From Conoideocrella luteorostrata (Eukaryota; Ascomycota; Sordariomycetes; Hypocreales; Clavicipitaceae), in assembly GCA_032433595.1 (NCBI GenBank), contig JASWJB010000107.1, positions 1-64,000 of the forward strand: a DNA stretch of 64,000 nt, given 5' to 3'. Position 1 is the stretch's first letter; each line of letters begins with the position of its first letter. A model generated the notes under the pieces. The model saw nothing but the letters and a program-made list of their open reading frames with translations, made no database searches and was not told where the DNA came from. Both the position numbers and the translations under genes were made by a program. This document shows, piece by piece, positions 44,069 through 56,047 of the stretch.

Positions 44069-46308
44069 ATGACATCGACACAACTGCCACCGCTCAACTT
44101 TGGCGGAGGCGGACTGCGTATTTCTCTCTTTGCCCCCGTCGCGATCGACAGTTCAGACGACAGTAGAGCACCTACTACCACCGACCCCGAGAATCAACTG
44201 TCAGTTCCCGAGCTAGAGCAATCCACAGTGCCGAAGTCGCCGCTGTCGCCTACACCAACTCAAAACATACCCGTTCACCCGATCCCATCGCTTCAAGAGG
44301 GGTTTTCAGAATCTTTGGATGAAGCAACGAACGGCTCGCCCGGTGATAAGCCAAAACTCCGAGAGTTGGATGCGCAAGGCCGTCGAGAGGCTCTTATCGC
44401 ACAGGACCGAGATGATGATCCGTTCGACGCAAAATGGCGCTTTCGAAATGGGCAGAAACAGCATGAATTGGTGAAACTGATAGCCCAAATCTCGTTTGGC
44501 GTCTATCTTTTGCTTAATGGAATGGCGAATAGCAATGCTCAGGTCGTTAGCATCCTCCAAGGCCATATTGACGAGGTGGACGAATTCCTTGAAGTTGCAC
44601 TCGAGGACTTATCGCAGGCCACCGACGATCTTAGTGGACGAATAGAGCATTTAAAACTCCCCCTTGCCAATTTGCAAGTTTTTGAACAGCTGCTGGAGGA
44701 TAGAACCTTTCGCCTGGAAATTCTTGCGGGCAATGAGAAAATTGATCATGTTATAACCAGAACGAACGCTGCTCTGAAACAATGGGATGAAGACATTGAA
44801 GCCGGGCTGCAGTCCACTGCAGCCTTCACTAGTTGGCTTAAGGACGAGGAGAATGCGTCCTGGAGAAAAGAACACCCTGACGTGGCTGACATCTTCGATG
44901 CCATGAAGGGCAACACGGAAGGCTGGCTGAGTGCATTTGACGAGATGCATGATCGTGCACAGGACGCAAGCAATTTCATCATACGACTCTCGACCATCAT
45001 TGGTGAGATGGAGAAGAAGGCTGGTGAAATCAGTCGCAGAACCTGGGTTAGTAAAGACAATATCAGTTGCTAATTGGCAATTTTGTTCATCGAGAAGACA
45101 TTAACAAATCGTGACAGGCAAAAATTCAACCCTTCTCGATCCCATCTGTAAGCTCCCACGGAGCCAGTAGCTCAATCGCCGTGTCCACAAGATCCGGAAA
45201 ATCATCACGACAATCAACTCGCAGACCCTCTCACCACCCGCATTCTAGTATCGCAGCCTCGACAGCAAGAAGTGAAGGCACTGCGGATATCAATCCAGAA
45301 GAAGATTTTCCTCTTCCCGGCGGGCTCCCACTGCTGCCTCCTCCACGTTCCTCGTTGCGCTTGCCTTCTGACATCAACGCGAAGGCCCAAAAGTCTGATA
45401 AGGTGGCTCACTCCAAAACAGCCTCCCAGTCCACGTTTCGCTCCAAGATCCAGTCCAAGAGTCAGTCCAAGCTACAGGGTCAAACCAAACACAGTCATTC
45501 ATCTAGCGAGGAACCTCTGTATGTCCTTCAACCTCACACGTACACTCCGCAGCCATCAGAAGCGGCCCCTTCCCCTATTCTGAGACCAGCAACTGCCTCA
45601 CCAGAACTCGGAGTGTCAGTATCTGCGGAACATAATCCCCTTGGAATTAATAGCAATGGACTGTCTCAAAGAAGAGCATCTATCAGAACCCGCGTTTCGC
45701 AAAGAACCAACCCTCCTGATGCCATACAGATTCCTCCACGGTCGGTCACAGAGGCCACACTCCGGGCCCCATCTCCCACCTCTGCGACACCACGAACAGC
45801 TCAGTCGAATCCTTTTGATTCAGCATATGGCTCAGATGCGGAATCGATTACACAGCCTGCATTACCCCAAGCTGGCTCGGAATTTGGCTTGTCTCCCCCG
45901 AGAAGACCGCAGTTCACGCACTCACCTCGGTCGGACCATCAACAATACTATCGGCCCGTGCGAGCCTCGCCTCATTCGCCGCTCCAACAACGTCCCCATA
46001 CATCTGTTGGCGCTCGCTTCTCCCATGCTCATTTGCGAAATCAGCCGTCTGCCCTCGGGGGTATGAGCACGCTCAGCAATGTAACGAATGCTGTTTACGA
46101 CGACGACAAACAGAATAGGATGTCAGGATCTCGAACCGCTGGCGGTACACTCAAAAAAAAGAAGAGTGCTTTTGGCTGGTTTAAGAAGGCATTCAGTTTG
46201 GACGAGGACGAGAAGGCGGCGTTTGAAGCTCGAAAGGCGATGCAACACAACGACCGATATTACGACCCAAATAGCCCCAAGTTCCTCGACGGACGACGGA
46301 TACGATAA
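44069..46308 (+). CDS. Uncharacterised fungal protein with helical core and disordered basic tail, 2 exons, 722 aa
   Basis: Exons 44069-45046 and 45118-46308; the 71-nt intron (donor GTTAGT, acceptor GTGACAG) is phase 0 and removes an early stop. The N-terminal ~90 residues are Pro/Ser/Thr-rich and disordered. Residues ~110-325 are a helical, coiled-coil-prone block (QKQHELVKLIAQISFGVYLL, VVSILQGHIDEVDEFLEVAL, DLSGRIEHLKLPLANLQ, WLSAFDEMHDRAQDASNFII). Exon 2 encodes a long Ser/Pro/Gln-rich tail, then a conserved-looking basic end (LKKKKSAFGWFKKAFSLDED, ARKAMQHNDRYYDPNSPKFL). The basic-aromatic WFKKAF element could touch membranes, but that is inference. I do not recognise a named family. It is the first gene of the dense right-hand block. 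Confidence 0.75.
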
Positions 46309-46911
46309 GACGGCGGATTCAGCATTGTGATTATTGTTTCTGCGGAAAAAGCCATGTTTGACTCTCATGATTATGGTTGTCCCACATCGATCTATATCCA
46401 TCTGGATACGCACATTATTAGTAAATTTACCCGGATACCCTGAGCGATCTCTTTTACGACAAACTTTTCATGCCATCTTACAATTACGAATCTAATGTTG
46501 ATTGAGTGCCGGCAAATATTACGCGATAGCATTTACCAGCTACCAACATATTCTCTAGCACGTCCTCCTCATTCAGGACCTTTGTTATTTTAATCGGAGC
46601 ATACTACGGACATATAAAAAGTAGTTAACGAAGCACATGGAGCATATAGGTGGAATTTTCTCCTGATTTGACCGGTACATTGTCTTGTAAATCGCAACAG
46701 CGAAGGAGATTAGGGTAACGCAATGACTGACAAGGCTCATTCATAGTCACGGCGTTGAACCTCCAAACTATGTGTGAAGCATCGAAATCGTTAATTAATT
46801 AGATTTTCCTTGATCGTATCTATTAACTCATATAATGTATATACCTTTTCGGCCACATTCTTTTTTTTCGCATCTCCGGGCCTTTTCGTTCTAATGCAAA
46901 CAATAAGTCAT
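46309..46911. other. Intergenic between convergent genes
   Basis: A/T-rich 3' flanks of the 722-aa gene and of the Pof7-like gene. No other feature was seen. Confidence 0.4.
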
Positions 46912-48579
46912 TCATTCCCCCAATCTGTAGCTTTTAACTCTGCTGAAAAAGAAAGATTTATCATGCCTCAACATGAACTCGGCCCAATCGTCCGTCAGCT
47001 TATTATAACTAAAATGACCCCTCCACACAACTTTGTTATTGTGCGCAGTCTTGCCTGCGGTGCGGAGTGACAGGTCCATCCTAAACATGTACTTGGGGTC
47101 ATGGGTCTCCGTTTCGACAGTCAAGTCTCCTTCCTGCGGTGGCCGCTCGTTCTCTGCCGCTACAAATTTCGTCGCTTCTATTTCGGATGTCAACCGCCAT
47201 CGACCCTTGTAAGCCTTTTCCATGACTGCTGAGGGCAAATACGAATGTGTATTATCGCGATGTAGCTGCAGGAGATCGCGTGTGATATGGTGCACCACGT
47301 TACTTGGCTCTGAAGTAGTTAGGAGGCTGATTGCTGTGCCGTCACGGAAAAATCGCAGGTAGCGGTAATATGTAACGATGTGCATGGGGTTTCCACTCCA
47401 CGTTGTCTCGTCGATGGACGCCTGACCTGGACGAATGTAATTCACTGTGCTAATGTAGCACCCGTTGAAGCGGATGCGTGGCCGTGATCTGAACATGTGT
47501 TTCCAGGTTGCATACGGGTCTGGAATTAGGGACTTTGTCATGAGCACATTCTCCACAACTCTCCACTCGGCCAGTTCTTTCATGCTAACCAAAGTGCCAT
47601 CTTCCAACTCCAACTCCTCATATTGTGTATCCTTCCAGTCCAGAGTCTTGTTCCAGTGGTAATGCATACCTGTGAACCCGAACTTCAATCCTAGCGAAAC
47701 GTCACGCCATATTCGTTGCTCCGTGGCAACTAGGTAAGCGAAGGGCTTGCAAACAAGGGAGAGGCGAGCAAATTCACCGACATCTTGGGCTGCTACGTCC
47801 TGCATTATGTGGATGAGGAGTTCGCCAGGGAGACTTGACATAGGACATGGTGGGGGAGGGGCACCCTCGACTTCGGAGGATGCAGGCTCGATTTGGAGGT
47901 GGGAGAAGCTTCCTATGAGGTCTTTGATGGGGAGGACGGTAGGCTTAGAGGTACTTTGGATAGAATGAAGGCCTGCGGTTCCTGATGCTTTTGAGGGGGG
48001 TGGCTTCTCAGCAGTGGATGACTTGGCTGCTGGGCCCTGCGGGAAATGCTTCTCGCGGTAGCTGCGATCAACCGTATTATCTAACTGCGTGTTCGGTCAG
48101 TAAGCGCAATTCCTCGTATTTGTAAATGTACGTGCTGTAATTCTTCATACCTTGTAGGCCATTCGGTAAAGCCTCAGACTATCCCCCAACTTACCCTCGG
48201 CTTCCCTTTCCATTGCCTCTTCGTAATGATCCAGCGCCGAGATAAGTTTCTTTGCAGGCGGCGATCTCACGGATCCGTCAATGGTGTTACCCGACGGCTC
48301 GGGGAGCCCATCAAAGGGCCGTCCATGGAGGAATTCATCGTCCTCATTGACGACTGGACCGGTCTTTCTTGTCTTTGTAGGTGATGGGGGCCGGACGTTC
48401 GACTTCTTTGCCGAGGCAGGCACAGCAGTTACGCTGGCTGAGGTGGATGATTCAGATGGTTCATTGGAGGGCTGTTGCTGGTGTGTGGAGGGCCTCTCGC
48501 CTCTTTTGGTGCGGACTTCTGAGAGCCATTCTTTTCTGAAGGACTCGAGCTCCGAGTCTAAGCCTGCCTTTGATTCCAT
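46912..48579 (-). CDS. Pof7/Hrt3-like F-box protein, 2 exons, 533 aa
   Basis: Exons (minus) 48579-48151 and 48084-46912 with a 66-nt intron (donor GTATGA, acceptor ACGCAG, phase 0). The architecture matches S. pombe Pof7 and S. cerevisiae Hrt3. A disordered N-terminus is followed by a helical TPR/MIT-like segment (ALDHYEEAMEREAEGKLGDS, LRLYRMAYKLDNTVDRSYR), an F-box (SSLPGELLIHIMQDVAAQDV, FARLSLVCKPFAYLV), WKHMFRSRPRIRFNGCYIST, VVTYYRYLRFF-like and FSYNKLTDDWAEF regions. Such proteins act as Skp1-binding receptors of SCF ubiquitin ligases; substrates are unknown. It is divergent from the mitochondrial carrier gene, with a MITE in between. Confidence 0.88.
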
Positions 48580-49699
48580 TCCTGGCGTTGTTAGATGAGT
48601 TGGTCGGTGAGATGGGACGGGGGTGGGTAATGTCCGATAAAGCCGAAGATTGGTGGCGAATGAGGTGATTAGACGTTAGAAATTGCTTGGAAAATTATAG
48701 AAGATGGAGACGACACGACTCCGGCTGGAGGATATGTTGAATGCGATGCTAGGGACTGCTGAATAGAGCGAGATGACAGAAGAAGTGATGCATCTTCGTG
48801 ATGGACAGCATCGATTAGTTGCTGCGCGATGACTACTTCTCGGCGTCGGTCGCTCTCTGATTGGATGGACGGTGAGCGGACTGGGAACGCCGCCACTGGG
48901 CTTATTTATTGGACAGAAACAAGTACTGAGGCTGAATATTAGTAGTACTGTCTATAGTACGTACGACGCAGGACGGGCCTTGCGCACTCTGGATGGACAT
49001 ACATTCAGTTGTCCTGACGGTCAACGGACAGCATATCAACGGCACCCGCGCATGCGGGGGACAGTTTAACCGAGCCATTTCGTCCACATTGTCCAATTGA
49101 CCCTTTTAATTCGAATATCTAATATATATACAATTAAAGCTTATTATTAATAAAATCTATTACCTAAATAGCTCATTAAGTTATATAATAATTATGCTTT
49201 TTTTTTTTTTTTTCAAGTTTTATAGTCGCTAAGGCATTATCTCTTGCGAAGTTAATGCCACCTCGATGGGCTCAGTTAAACTGTCCCCCGCTTGCCGCGA
49301 TTATCTATTGCTATCGATAAGAAGAACGGTCATAGATTTCTATCGTCCAATCACATGCGGTCTTGACATCATCGGAAATCCGCGGCTGGCTAGGGCGGAC
49401 CCGGTTATTAATGGCCTCCGGCAACGGGGGGGCGAATCCCCGAAATTCTAGGCTCTGAGTGAAAGTTATCTCGTAACCAGATTGCTAACCAACCTCAATG
49501 GCTCCGCAACACTCTCCCCTCACCCAAAGCTTTCTGTTCCTCCTTCCCGTCCTGCAACTGACCTCGACGCATTCGCATTTTTGACAGTTTGTGCTGCTTG
49601 CAAGGAACTGGCTCTGCTTTAGCTGCCGAGCCTGTGACCTTCGCAACAGCGCGCGCACATCTCCGAGGTTCCGAGACGACCGGGCCCGGCGCACACGGG
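48580..49699. promoter_or_regulatory. Divergent intergenic region (Pof7-like / carrier) interrupted by a MITE
   Basis: 1.1 kb lie between the two start codons; a MITE occupies 49049-49296. No other gene is supported: the minus frame 48669-48896 begins with GTG. Confidence 0.5.
49049..49296 (+). mobile_element. MITE family A, copy 2 (~248 bp)
   Basis: The left end ATGCGGGGGACAGTTTAAC and right end GTTAAACTGTCCCCCGCTTG form inverted repeats of 20-25 bp. The interior is shared with copies 1 and 3, including a poly-T tract after GTTATATAATAATTATG. It has the same orientation as copy 1, is non-coding, and lies between the divergent Pof7-like and carrier genes. No clean target duplication could be fixed. 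Confidence 0.85.
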
Positions 49700-51099
49700 A
49701 TGGCCACGACAGCATTCAATTCCAGTGGACAGAACCACGATAGGTTACTCGAGGCAGATGATTTCATCATGCCAAGTGGAGGAGCAGTCTCGGCAGGAGG
49801 GGCCAACGGCTCTGTGCCGGACATCACTGCGTCGCAGAAGATGATTTCGGCCATGTCGGGGAGTTTGTTCACATCGGTGCTCGGTATGCCCATAGACTCC
49901 CATTTGGCTCTTTCACTAATCATGCAGTGGCTAACAGTCGTTTAGTCACCCCCCTCGACGTCGTTCGGGTTCGCCTGCAGTCGCAAACGACGCCGATATC
50001 CTCTGTAGATTTTTCAAAGCTTGCGTTACGAACCACCAGCCTTACGCCAGCACAGTCAGCCGGGCTCGGAGTTACGGCATGTTGCCGCGAGGTCTTTTTC
50101 CAAGGCAACTCCGCTGAAATTTGCGTCGCTGTTCCACGAGGCGGAGGAATGATCTCGGCGCCTGAAACTGCTGCGGCTGCTGGGCCAGACTGTGCAGTGC
50201 ACGAGGTGCAGAAGAAAACATACAACTCGACTTTTGACGGCCTGCGCAAGATTGCTCGTAATGAGGGCTTCACTACGCTATGGCGGGGGCTTTCGCCTAC
50301 ATTACTCATGACTATACCGGCCAACATCATCTACTTTACGGGCTACGATTGGCTACGATACAACCAAATGAGTCCGTTCTCCAAATTATCCAGTGATAAC
50401 GCGCCTCTGATTGCTGGGTCCACTGCACGTATTCTTGCCGCGACGGCTGTTGGCCCCATCGAACTGTTCCGAACAAGAATGCAGGCGGCATCTGGTGCAT
50501 CCACATCGAATCACCTGATGGAGACGTTCAAAGGAGTTCGACAAATGGTTGCTTCACATGGGTATGTGTCGCTATGGAGAGGATTAACCCTGACCCTGTG
50601 GCGAGATGTCCCCTTTTCGGGCCTATACTGGTGGGGTTACGAGACGATTCGATCTGGTCTGACGGATATGCGCGAAGGACGTCGTGGACGACCTGTCACC
50701 CGTGCTGAATCTCTACAAAACGCTCGACGACGATCCCAAAGCCAGGAGAACCACATGGAAACTTTTGTGGATGCTTTCACTGCTGGAGCCCTTTCGGGAA
50801 CCCTGGCATCAATCATAACCACGCCATTCGATGTCGGAAAGACCCGAACTCAAGTGTACCGAGATGTGCCAGCCGGCGCTGCGGGTAAAGTCCATGCTCC
50901 TGAAGAAATGAACATGATGCGTTTGCTGTGGCACATTTTCAAGAGCGAGGGCGTCCCGGGGCTTTGGAAGGGTTGGATCCCCCGCACATTGAAAGTGGCA
51001 CCGGCGTGTGCCATCATGATCAGCAGCTACGAAGTTGGAAAACGGGCGTTTCGTGGAGTGAATGAGCGGAACATGAGCCAGAGGAGCGACGCCCAATGA
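49700..51099 (+). CDS. MTM1: Mitochondrial carrier, Mtm1 / SLC25A39-40 type, 2 exons, 445 aa
   Basis: Exons 49700-49883 and 49946-51099; the 62-nt intron has donor GTATGC and branch GCTAAC. Three mitochondrial-carrier repeats are visible with signatures VTPLDVVRVRLQ, VGPIELFRTRMQ and TTPFDVGKTRTQ, each followed by the usual GLWKGW-type motif (TTLWRGLSPT, VSLWRGLTLT, PGLWKGWIPR). The first matrix loop is long and has TACCREVFFQGNSAEICVA and PDCAVHE, i.e. four Cys, as in the Mtm1/SLC25A39 branch. In that family the proteins affect mitochondrial manganese/iron handling and glutathione import, and the loop Cys are proposed to sense iron-sulfur. It resides in the inner membrane. The assignment is firm at family level; transport substrate is by homology. 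Confidence 0.9.
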
Positions 51100-51700
51100 G
51101 ATAAGACAGCATAGGTCACATGGATAGGCGAGGCAGGTGGCGGCAAATTCTGGATTCAGCAGCAAAACATCTGTATTAGTACCCTCTCAATCGGCGTTGA
51201 AAGGCAAAAGCGAACCGCGAGTTTATTTTTATTTTGTTTTACAGCATCACCTCCGAATGTGGTTTGATGGCAAACCACAGGCAAAAGCAGTGTACGATAC
51301 CAATTGTATGGAATATTTGCAATATAGACTTAATAATGGATTGAATGTGATCCGTAAATCTTGCATTATTTGACAATAATAAAAGCGCTTCGGAATGCGT
51401 CACTTAACGTGGGTTTGGGGTTGAAATGACATTTCGCGGCCGGTAAATGTTGTTGACAGTGGTTGACGTGGGTCACTGAAAATATTTGACTAGCCAGGCT
51501 AAACGCTTCACACAATCAGCTCAACCACAAAGACCTGGTCTCATATCAAGCCGCCGATTCGCTGCACATTGTCTCGTCAGTTATCGATTTAATCGGAGCT
51601 CGTATCTGTCACAATCTTGAGCCTTCTTGGCAGTGGCAGCGATATTCTCATCCTGCCACGCTCATAAACATAGTCCGTCGTAAAGGCGGCGCGTATCGCC
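51100..51700. other. Intergenic, nothing recognised
   Basis: The 3' flank of the carrier gene and the promoter of the WDR89-like gene. No TATA box was recognised with confidence. Confidence 0.4.
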
Positions 51701-52859
51701 ATGTACATGCTGAACAACGTTGCGCAGCACCGCTTTTCCAGCTTAGAGGAGATCTACGTTCTCGACATACACAGAACAGATGCTGGGATAGCGACAATCT
51801 CATCAGACCAGCAGTTATCTCTGCTCAGCCCTTCAAGGCTTGGTGACGGCCCGACAGCTTGTTGGAAGACACAGCATAGCAATCTCACCACGCTGAGGGT
51901 ATTCGACGGCCACAACTCCTTAGTATGTACGGCCGGCGAGGACGGGACGGTTGGTGTTTGGGACGTACGACAAAAGGGAGAAGCTGCTCGAGTTGCCCAC
52001 TTCAATGGTACGTTCTCCCACCCGCCGCTCGATACTCTTGTTGTTATTTATCTCTAAGCTATGTTTGATGTAGCAGCCGCCCAAACACCCATCCTGTCCA
52101 TGTCATGCAACGCAGCGACGCAAACCATCGCCGTGGGGACTGAGTTGCAAAACCACACCGCGTCCATCTACCTCTGGGACGTGCGCTCCGCGCCCTCCCC
52201 CAAGGCGCACTACCAAGAAGTCCACAGCGACGACATCACCGAGCTGGCCTTTCACCCTGAACAGCCAGCCATCCTGCTAAGCGGCTCGACAGACGGCCTT
52301 GTCAACATCTACGACACCCGCATCGCGGACGAGGACGACTTGACCGTCCAGACGTTCAACCACAACGCCTCCATCCACCACGCTGGCTTCCTGACGGCCA
52401 CCGAGGTCCTCGCCCTGTCTCACGACGAGCAGTTCGCGCTGTATGACATGGCGGAGGAGACGGAGAATGGGGACGCGCTCCAGCATTTCGGGGACCTGAG
52501 ATCCGCGTTGGGGTGTCAGTACGTGGCGAATGTTACTGTCAAGACGGATGGGAGCGGAACGATCATTGGGGCAGGTGCGCAAGAGTGAGTTACACTGGGC
52601 GTGATAAATCGATGCTATTTGTTTGTAGCGTGCTAATGAATTGGGACTTAGTCGGCAAGCCTTTGAACTTGTGTTTTTGACGAGGAACCCGCACCAGGAG
52701 CAGGGGCCAAAGTGGGTGTTTGATCGGGACAACAGCGTGGGACTACCTGGTGGGCATGGCGAAGAGATTGTAAGGTCGTTTTGCTTCTTTGATGATGCGC
52801 AGTTGGTGTTTACGGCGGGCGAGGACGGGACTGTCAAAGCTTGGCGGCCGGGGAACTGA
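51701..52859 (+). CDS. WD40-repeat protein, WDR89-like, 3 exons, 341 aa
   Basis: Exons 51701-52007, 52074-52584 and 52652-52859; introns 66 and 67 nt (donors GTACGT and GTGAGT). WD units are recognisable: LTTLRVFDGHNSLVCTAGED followed by GTVGVWDVRQ, NHTASIYLWDVRS, ITELAFHPEQPAILLSGSTD with GLVNIYDTR, and the terminal LVFTAGEDGTVKAWRPG. The single-domain length and repeat pattern match the WDR89 family of small propeller proteins. Their role is poorly known; a scaffold function is inferred. The acceptor of intron 1 is TAGCAG, giving two in-frame choices one codon apart. Confidence 0.85.
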
Positions 52860-53286
52860 CACGGTAGGGGGGTTGAGAGCATGGCTACACACAGACACAG
52901 ACGTAGACAGACACACACTCGTGCGATCGATATCCAGCAGAGCTTGATAGTTTTGTTTTGTGACTATTTTGGCAAACAGTTTGTTCTGCTTTGGACCTAT
53001 CTTGGGGTCGCAGTACGTATTGCCCTGGAATCTAGCTGGTTGGCTGGACTGAGGCGCATTATGCTAGTTGCAGGTGGTCTAAGGATGGCTCTGCTAGCAA
53101 TACATCTACCGTAATATTCTATTTACGTGACGACGGATGGTCCATTTAATAAGGAGGCCGTCACGGTTCCTCTAGCGGACTTTGGAGTTCCCTAATGCCA
53201 GCTCGCGTCGTTGATTGGCATTGCTAAGAAGCCACAAGTTTAAGTCGGTGGTGATGACGTCAAGACGATCACGCAGGTCGCTCAGT
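52860..53286. other. Intergenic between convergent genes
   Basis: 3' flanks of the WDR89-like and FRG1-like genes. Nothing else was seen. Confidence 0.4.
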
Positions 53287-54207
53287 TCAACCAAACTTGT
53301 CGTGTCGGTTTTTGACCTTCAAATCCAGCAGCTTCTCATGATAGTCGCCCTCCCGCCGCGCCTTCTTCAATATACGAACCTCATCCTCGTCCAGCCTCCT
53401 CCCTACAGCGTCCTCCAACTCCCGCCGGCTGATCTTGGACAGGGCCTTTTCCTCCTTTGACGCCTTCAGCTTGGGCTTGAAGCGTGCCTGCATGCGTATC
53501 CGCATTGTGGTGTTGAATGTGATGGCGTCCTCATCGCCGCGCACCTCAGCCGGCGCTGTTGATTTTGCCGAGACAGGCGGCTTGATGGTGACGAACGTCT
53601 CGCGCAGGGTCTGCAGCTGAAAAGTCCCGGGCGTGTCGGCCGTGGCGATAACAATGAAGCATTCGAGGGGAGAGATGGCCTCTGAGGTTGCGGACAGGGC
53701 GCCGATCTTGTCGCAAGCCAAATACCTGCTCGTTTTGGTTTTTGTTAGTGCTGTTATTTAGCATGCGCACGCGTACTGGACCGCATAGGTGATGGGAAAC
53801 GGTGTGATGTGTACAAACCTTCCGTGATGACCCTTGAATCGGATGTGATCCGTCCCGGAGATCTTGTTGGCCACCCACACCATGCGCACGTCGTGCGGCT
53901 CCGCGCTCGTCGGGTTGCCATCGACAATGTTCTCGATGGATATGACGAACACCTTGCCGCTCGGGTCGCACGCGAGCGCGGATGGCTTGTCCGTGGGCAG
54001 GACAATCATGACCGGCCCAACCACATCCGTGGCCACGTCGGCGGACACCCAGCTGTCGTCGTTGGCGTCCTCATCCTCGGGCTGATTGACCCTGCGAACC
54101 TGCGCTGACGAAGGGCCAGCGTCGTCGGCGTTGTCTGTTGCGGACTCGGCGGTGCGCTTCCGCTTCTTGGGCTTCTTGTCGCCTTTGAAGCTCAATGGCT
54201 TGACCAT
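53287..54207 (-). CDS. FRG1-like protein, 2 exons, 275 aa
   Basis: Exons (minus) 54207-53819 and 53725-53287; the 93-nt intron has donor GTTTGT and acceptor GAGCAG. The N-terminus MVKPLSFKGDKKPKKRKR is the usual basic nuclear/nucleolar signal of FRG1 homologues. A beta-trefoil (fascin-like) core follows with GKVFVISIENIVDGNPTSAE, VRMVWVANKI, HIRFKGHHGRYLACDKIGAL and FVIATADTPG-like segments. The C-terminal third is rich in Lys/Arg (FKPKLKASKEEKALSKISRR, VKNRHDKFG). FRG1 proteins associate with RNA processing and actin in animals; the role in fungi is little studied. Head-to-head with the oxygenase gene, 502 bp between ATGs. Confidence 0.88.
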
Positions 54208-54709
54208 TGCGAATGGCCTCGATTTGCGCAGTAACGCAGCTCGGTTTGCGTCGGTAGCTGTGTCTGTCTGGCTGGGAAATCAAGCTTGGTGAAGGGAGCA
54301 TCATCGGGTTTCGGCGAGCTCCATCAAAATTGCCGTCTAGCTACGTAGTTCCAGCTCGGCGTTTGGGGCAAGCGGGGGGTTACGTAAGCGGAAATTTGCG
54401 TCTCGCGTGCCCCTCCCTCCGCTGTAAATGTGAGCGATGGGGAAAAGTCAGCGGCCGTTCTAGCGGGAAACGTAAGCGGCTCTGTTTCTTTCTACTGGCC
54501 AAACTTTCCGTCAATTTGGGCTGTGGGGGTTCCGATCTGGGGCGTTGTCGTGTGAGATGCTTCTGGTTTAAAATGCATTTCTAGCCGACGCCTGCCTCGC
54601 TTCTTTGCAACAACATCTATTTTCTCTGTTCAACTTTTTTGTTCTTTCTCTTTTTCTGGTTTCGTACTTGAAATCAAAAATTACCAAGTTCATTGCTGAG
54701 TAGCTCAAA
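54208..54709. promoter_or_regulatory. Divergent intergenic region (FRG1-like / oxygenase)
   Basis: A 502-bp shared upstream region. A C/T-rich tract (54600-54660) precedes the oxygenase ATG, as is common in fungal leaders. No TATA box. Confidence 0.45.
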
Positions 54710-56047
54710 ATGGTCAAGCAAGCCCAAGCAGTGACTGTGTCCCTGAAGGACTTGACGAGTGGTATGTGTGACCCCTGCGGATGCCGTCGAGATTCAGCTA
54801 GCATGCAGCAGCAGCAGCCTTACTTACACGTACTTACACACCTTCTTATAACTAGGTGACGTCTCGTTCGGGACCCTGCAGGAGGCATTTGGCCCCGATT
54901 CGCTCGGCATTCTTGTTGTTAAGGATGTGCCCCAGGAGTTTGCGCAGCTGCGCCGTATGGCACTGTCGTACGCTTCCTATCTTGGAAACCTGCCCACGCA
55001 CGAATTAGGCATGCCACCACCCCCCTCCCCTCCCCAGTTTCTGCCTCCATGTTTCATGCAATAGAGATCCTTTTCTCTTCTTTTTTGTTCTCTCTTCCTT
55101 CGGACCTTCTTATTTCATGCCTGTCGGGGCAATCGTCACTGACTATTTCTTTTGTAGAAAAGCTTGAGAATGTCAAGGCCAAGTACCTGACCGGCTGGTC
55201 CCTTGGCAAGGAGACCCTCAAGAACGGCCAGGCAGATACTTTCAAGGGCTCATACTACGCCAACTGCGCCTTCTACGTAGACCCTACGCTAGAGTGTGCG
55301 AAACCCACCGCCGAGTTCTCTCCTGAGACATTCCCCGAGTATCTATCTCCCAATGTGTGGCCGCCGGAACATGTCCTGCCTGGCTTCAAACCAGCCGTCA
55401 CGGACCTCTGCAAGCTCATCATCGATGTGGGCGTCCTGGTCGCGCGAGCATGCGACAGATTCGCGGAGCAAGAAATCGCCGGCTACCCCAAGGGCTACCT
55501 GGAGCATGTTGTCAGCACGTCCAGCACCACCAAGGCCCGACTGCTGCACTACTTCCCCCAGGACGTGAGGCACAATGACGGCACGAGCGAGGACGACTGG
55601 TGTGCCACGCATCTGGATCACGGCTGTCTCACTGGCTTGACGTCCGCCATGTTCATCGACGAGAAGAAGGTCGACCCTGCGGTTCCTGGGGACGTCGCTC
55701 TGAATGGCGCGTCGCTCCCGCAGCTGGAAGAGCTCCCAGCGTCGCCGGACGCCTCTGCCGGCCTGTATATCCTCTCGCGGACAGGCGAGACATATCAGGT
55801 CAAGATTCCGCGGGATTGCATTGCCTTCCAGACGGGCGAGACGCTGGAGCGCATCACGGCCGGCAAGTTCAAGGCGGTTCCGCACTATGTGAGGGGCGTG
55901 CGGGCTGCGGTGAGTGGCGGTGCTATTGCGCGCAACACGCTGGCTGTGTTTACGCAGCCGAATTTGGGGGATGAGGTGGATATCAAGGAGCACTTGACGT
56001 TTGGGGAGTTTGCGCGGGGCGTGGTTGCGAAAAATACGGTGTCGTGA
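54710..56047 (+). CDS. 2-oxoglutarate/Fe(II) oxygenase, isopenicillin-N-synthase-like, 3 exons, 364 aa
   Basis: Exons 54710-54761, 54856-55008 and 55158-56047. Intron 1 (94 nt, GTATGT) is standard. Intron 2 (149 nt) starts with GC (AG/GCATGC) and ends TTTGTAG, the only solution that joins PTHEL to EKLENVKAKYLTGW in frame. The fold is that of the 2OG-Fe(II) dioxygenases. The metal ligands are HLDHG (His about residue 220, Asp 222) and the distal His in VPHYVRGV near 310; the 2OG-binding Arg lies in ARNTLAVFTQP near 327. WSLGKETLKNGQADTFKGSY in the N-terminal half is seen in a fungal subgroup of unknown substrate. It is likely cytosolic. No biosynthetic cluster surrounds it, so a primary-metabolism or xenobiotic role is as likely as a secondary one. 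Confidence 0.85.

Noticed and set aside
48669..48896. 75-aa minus-strand frame upstream of the Pof7-like gene
   Set aside because: Starts with GTG, no domain; more likely leader or promoter sequence.
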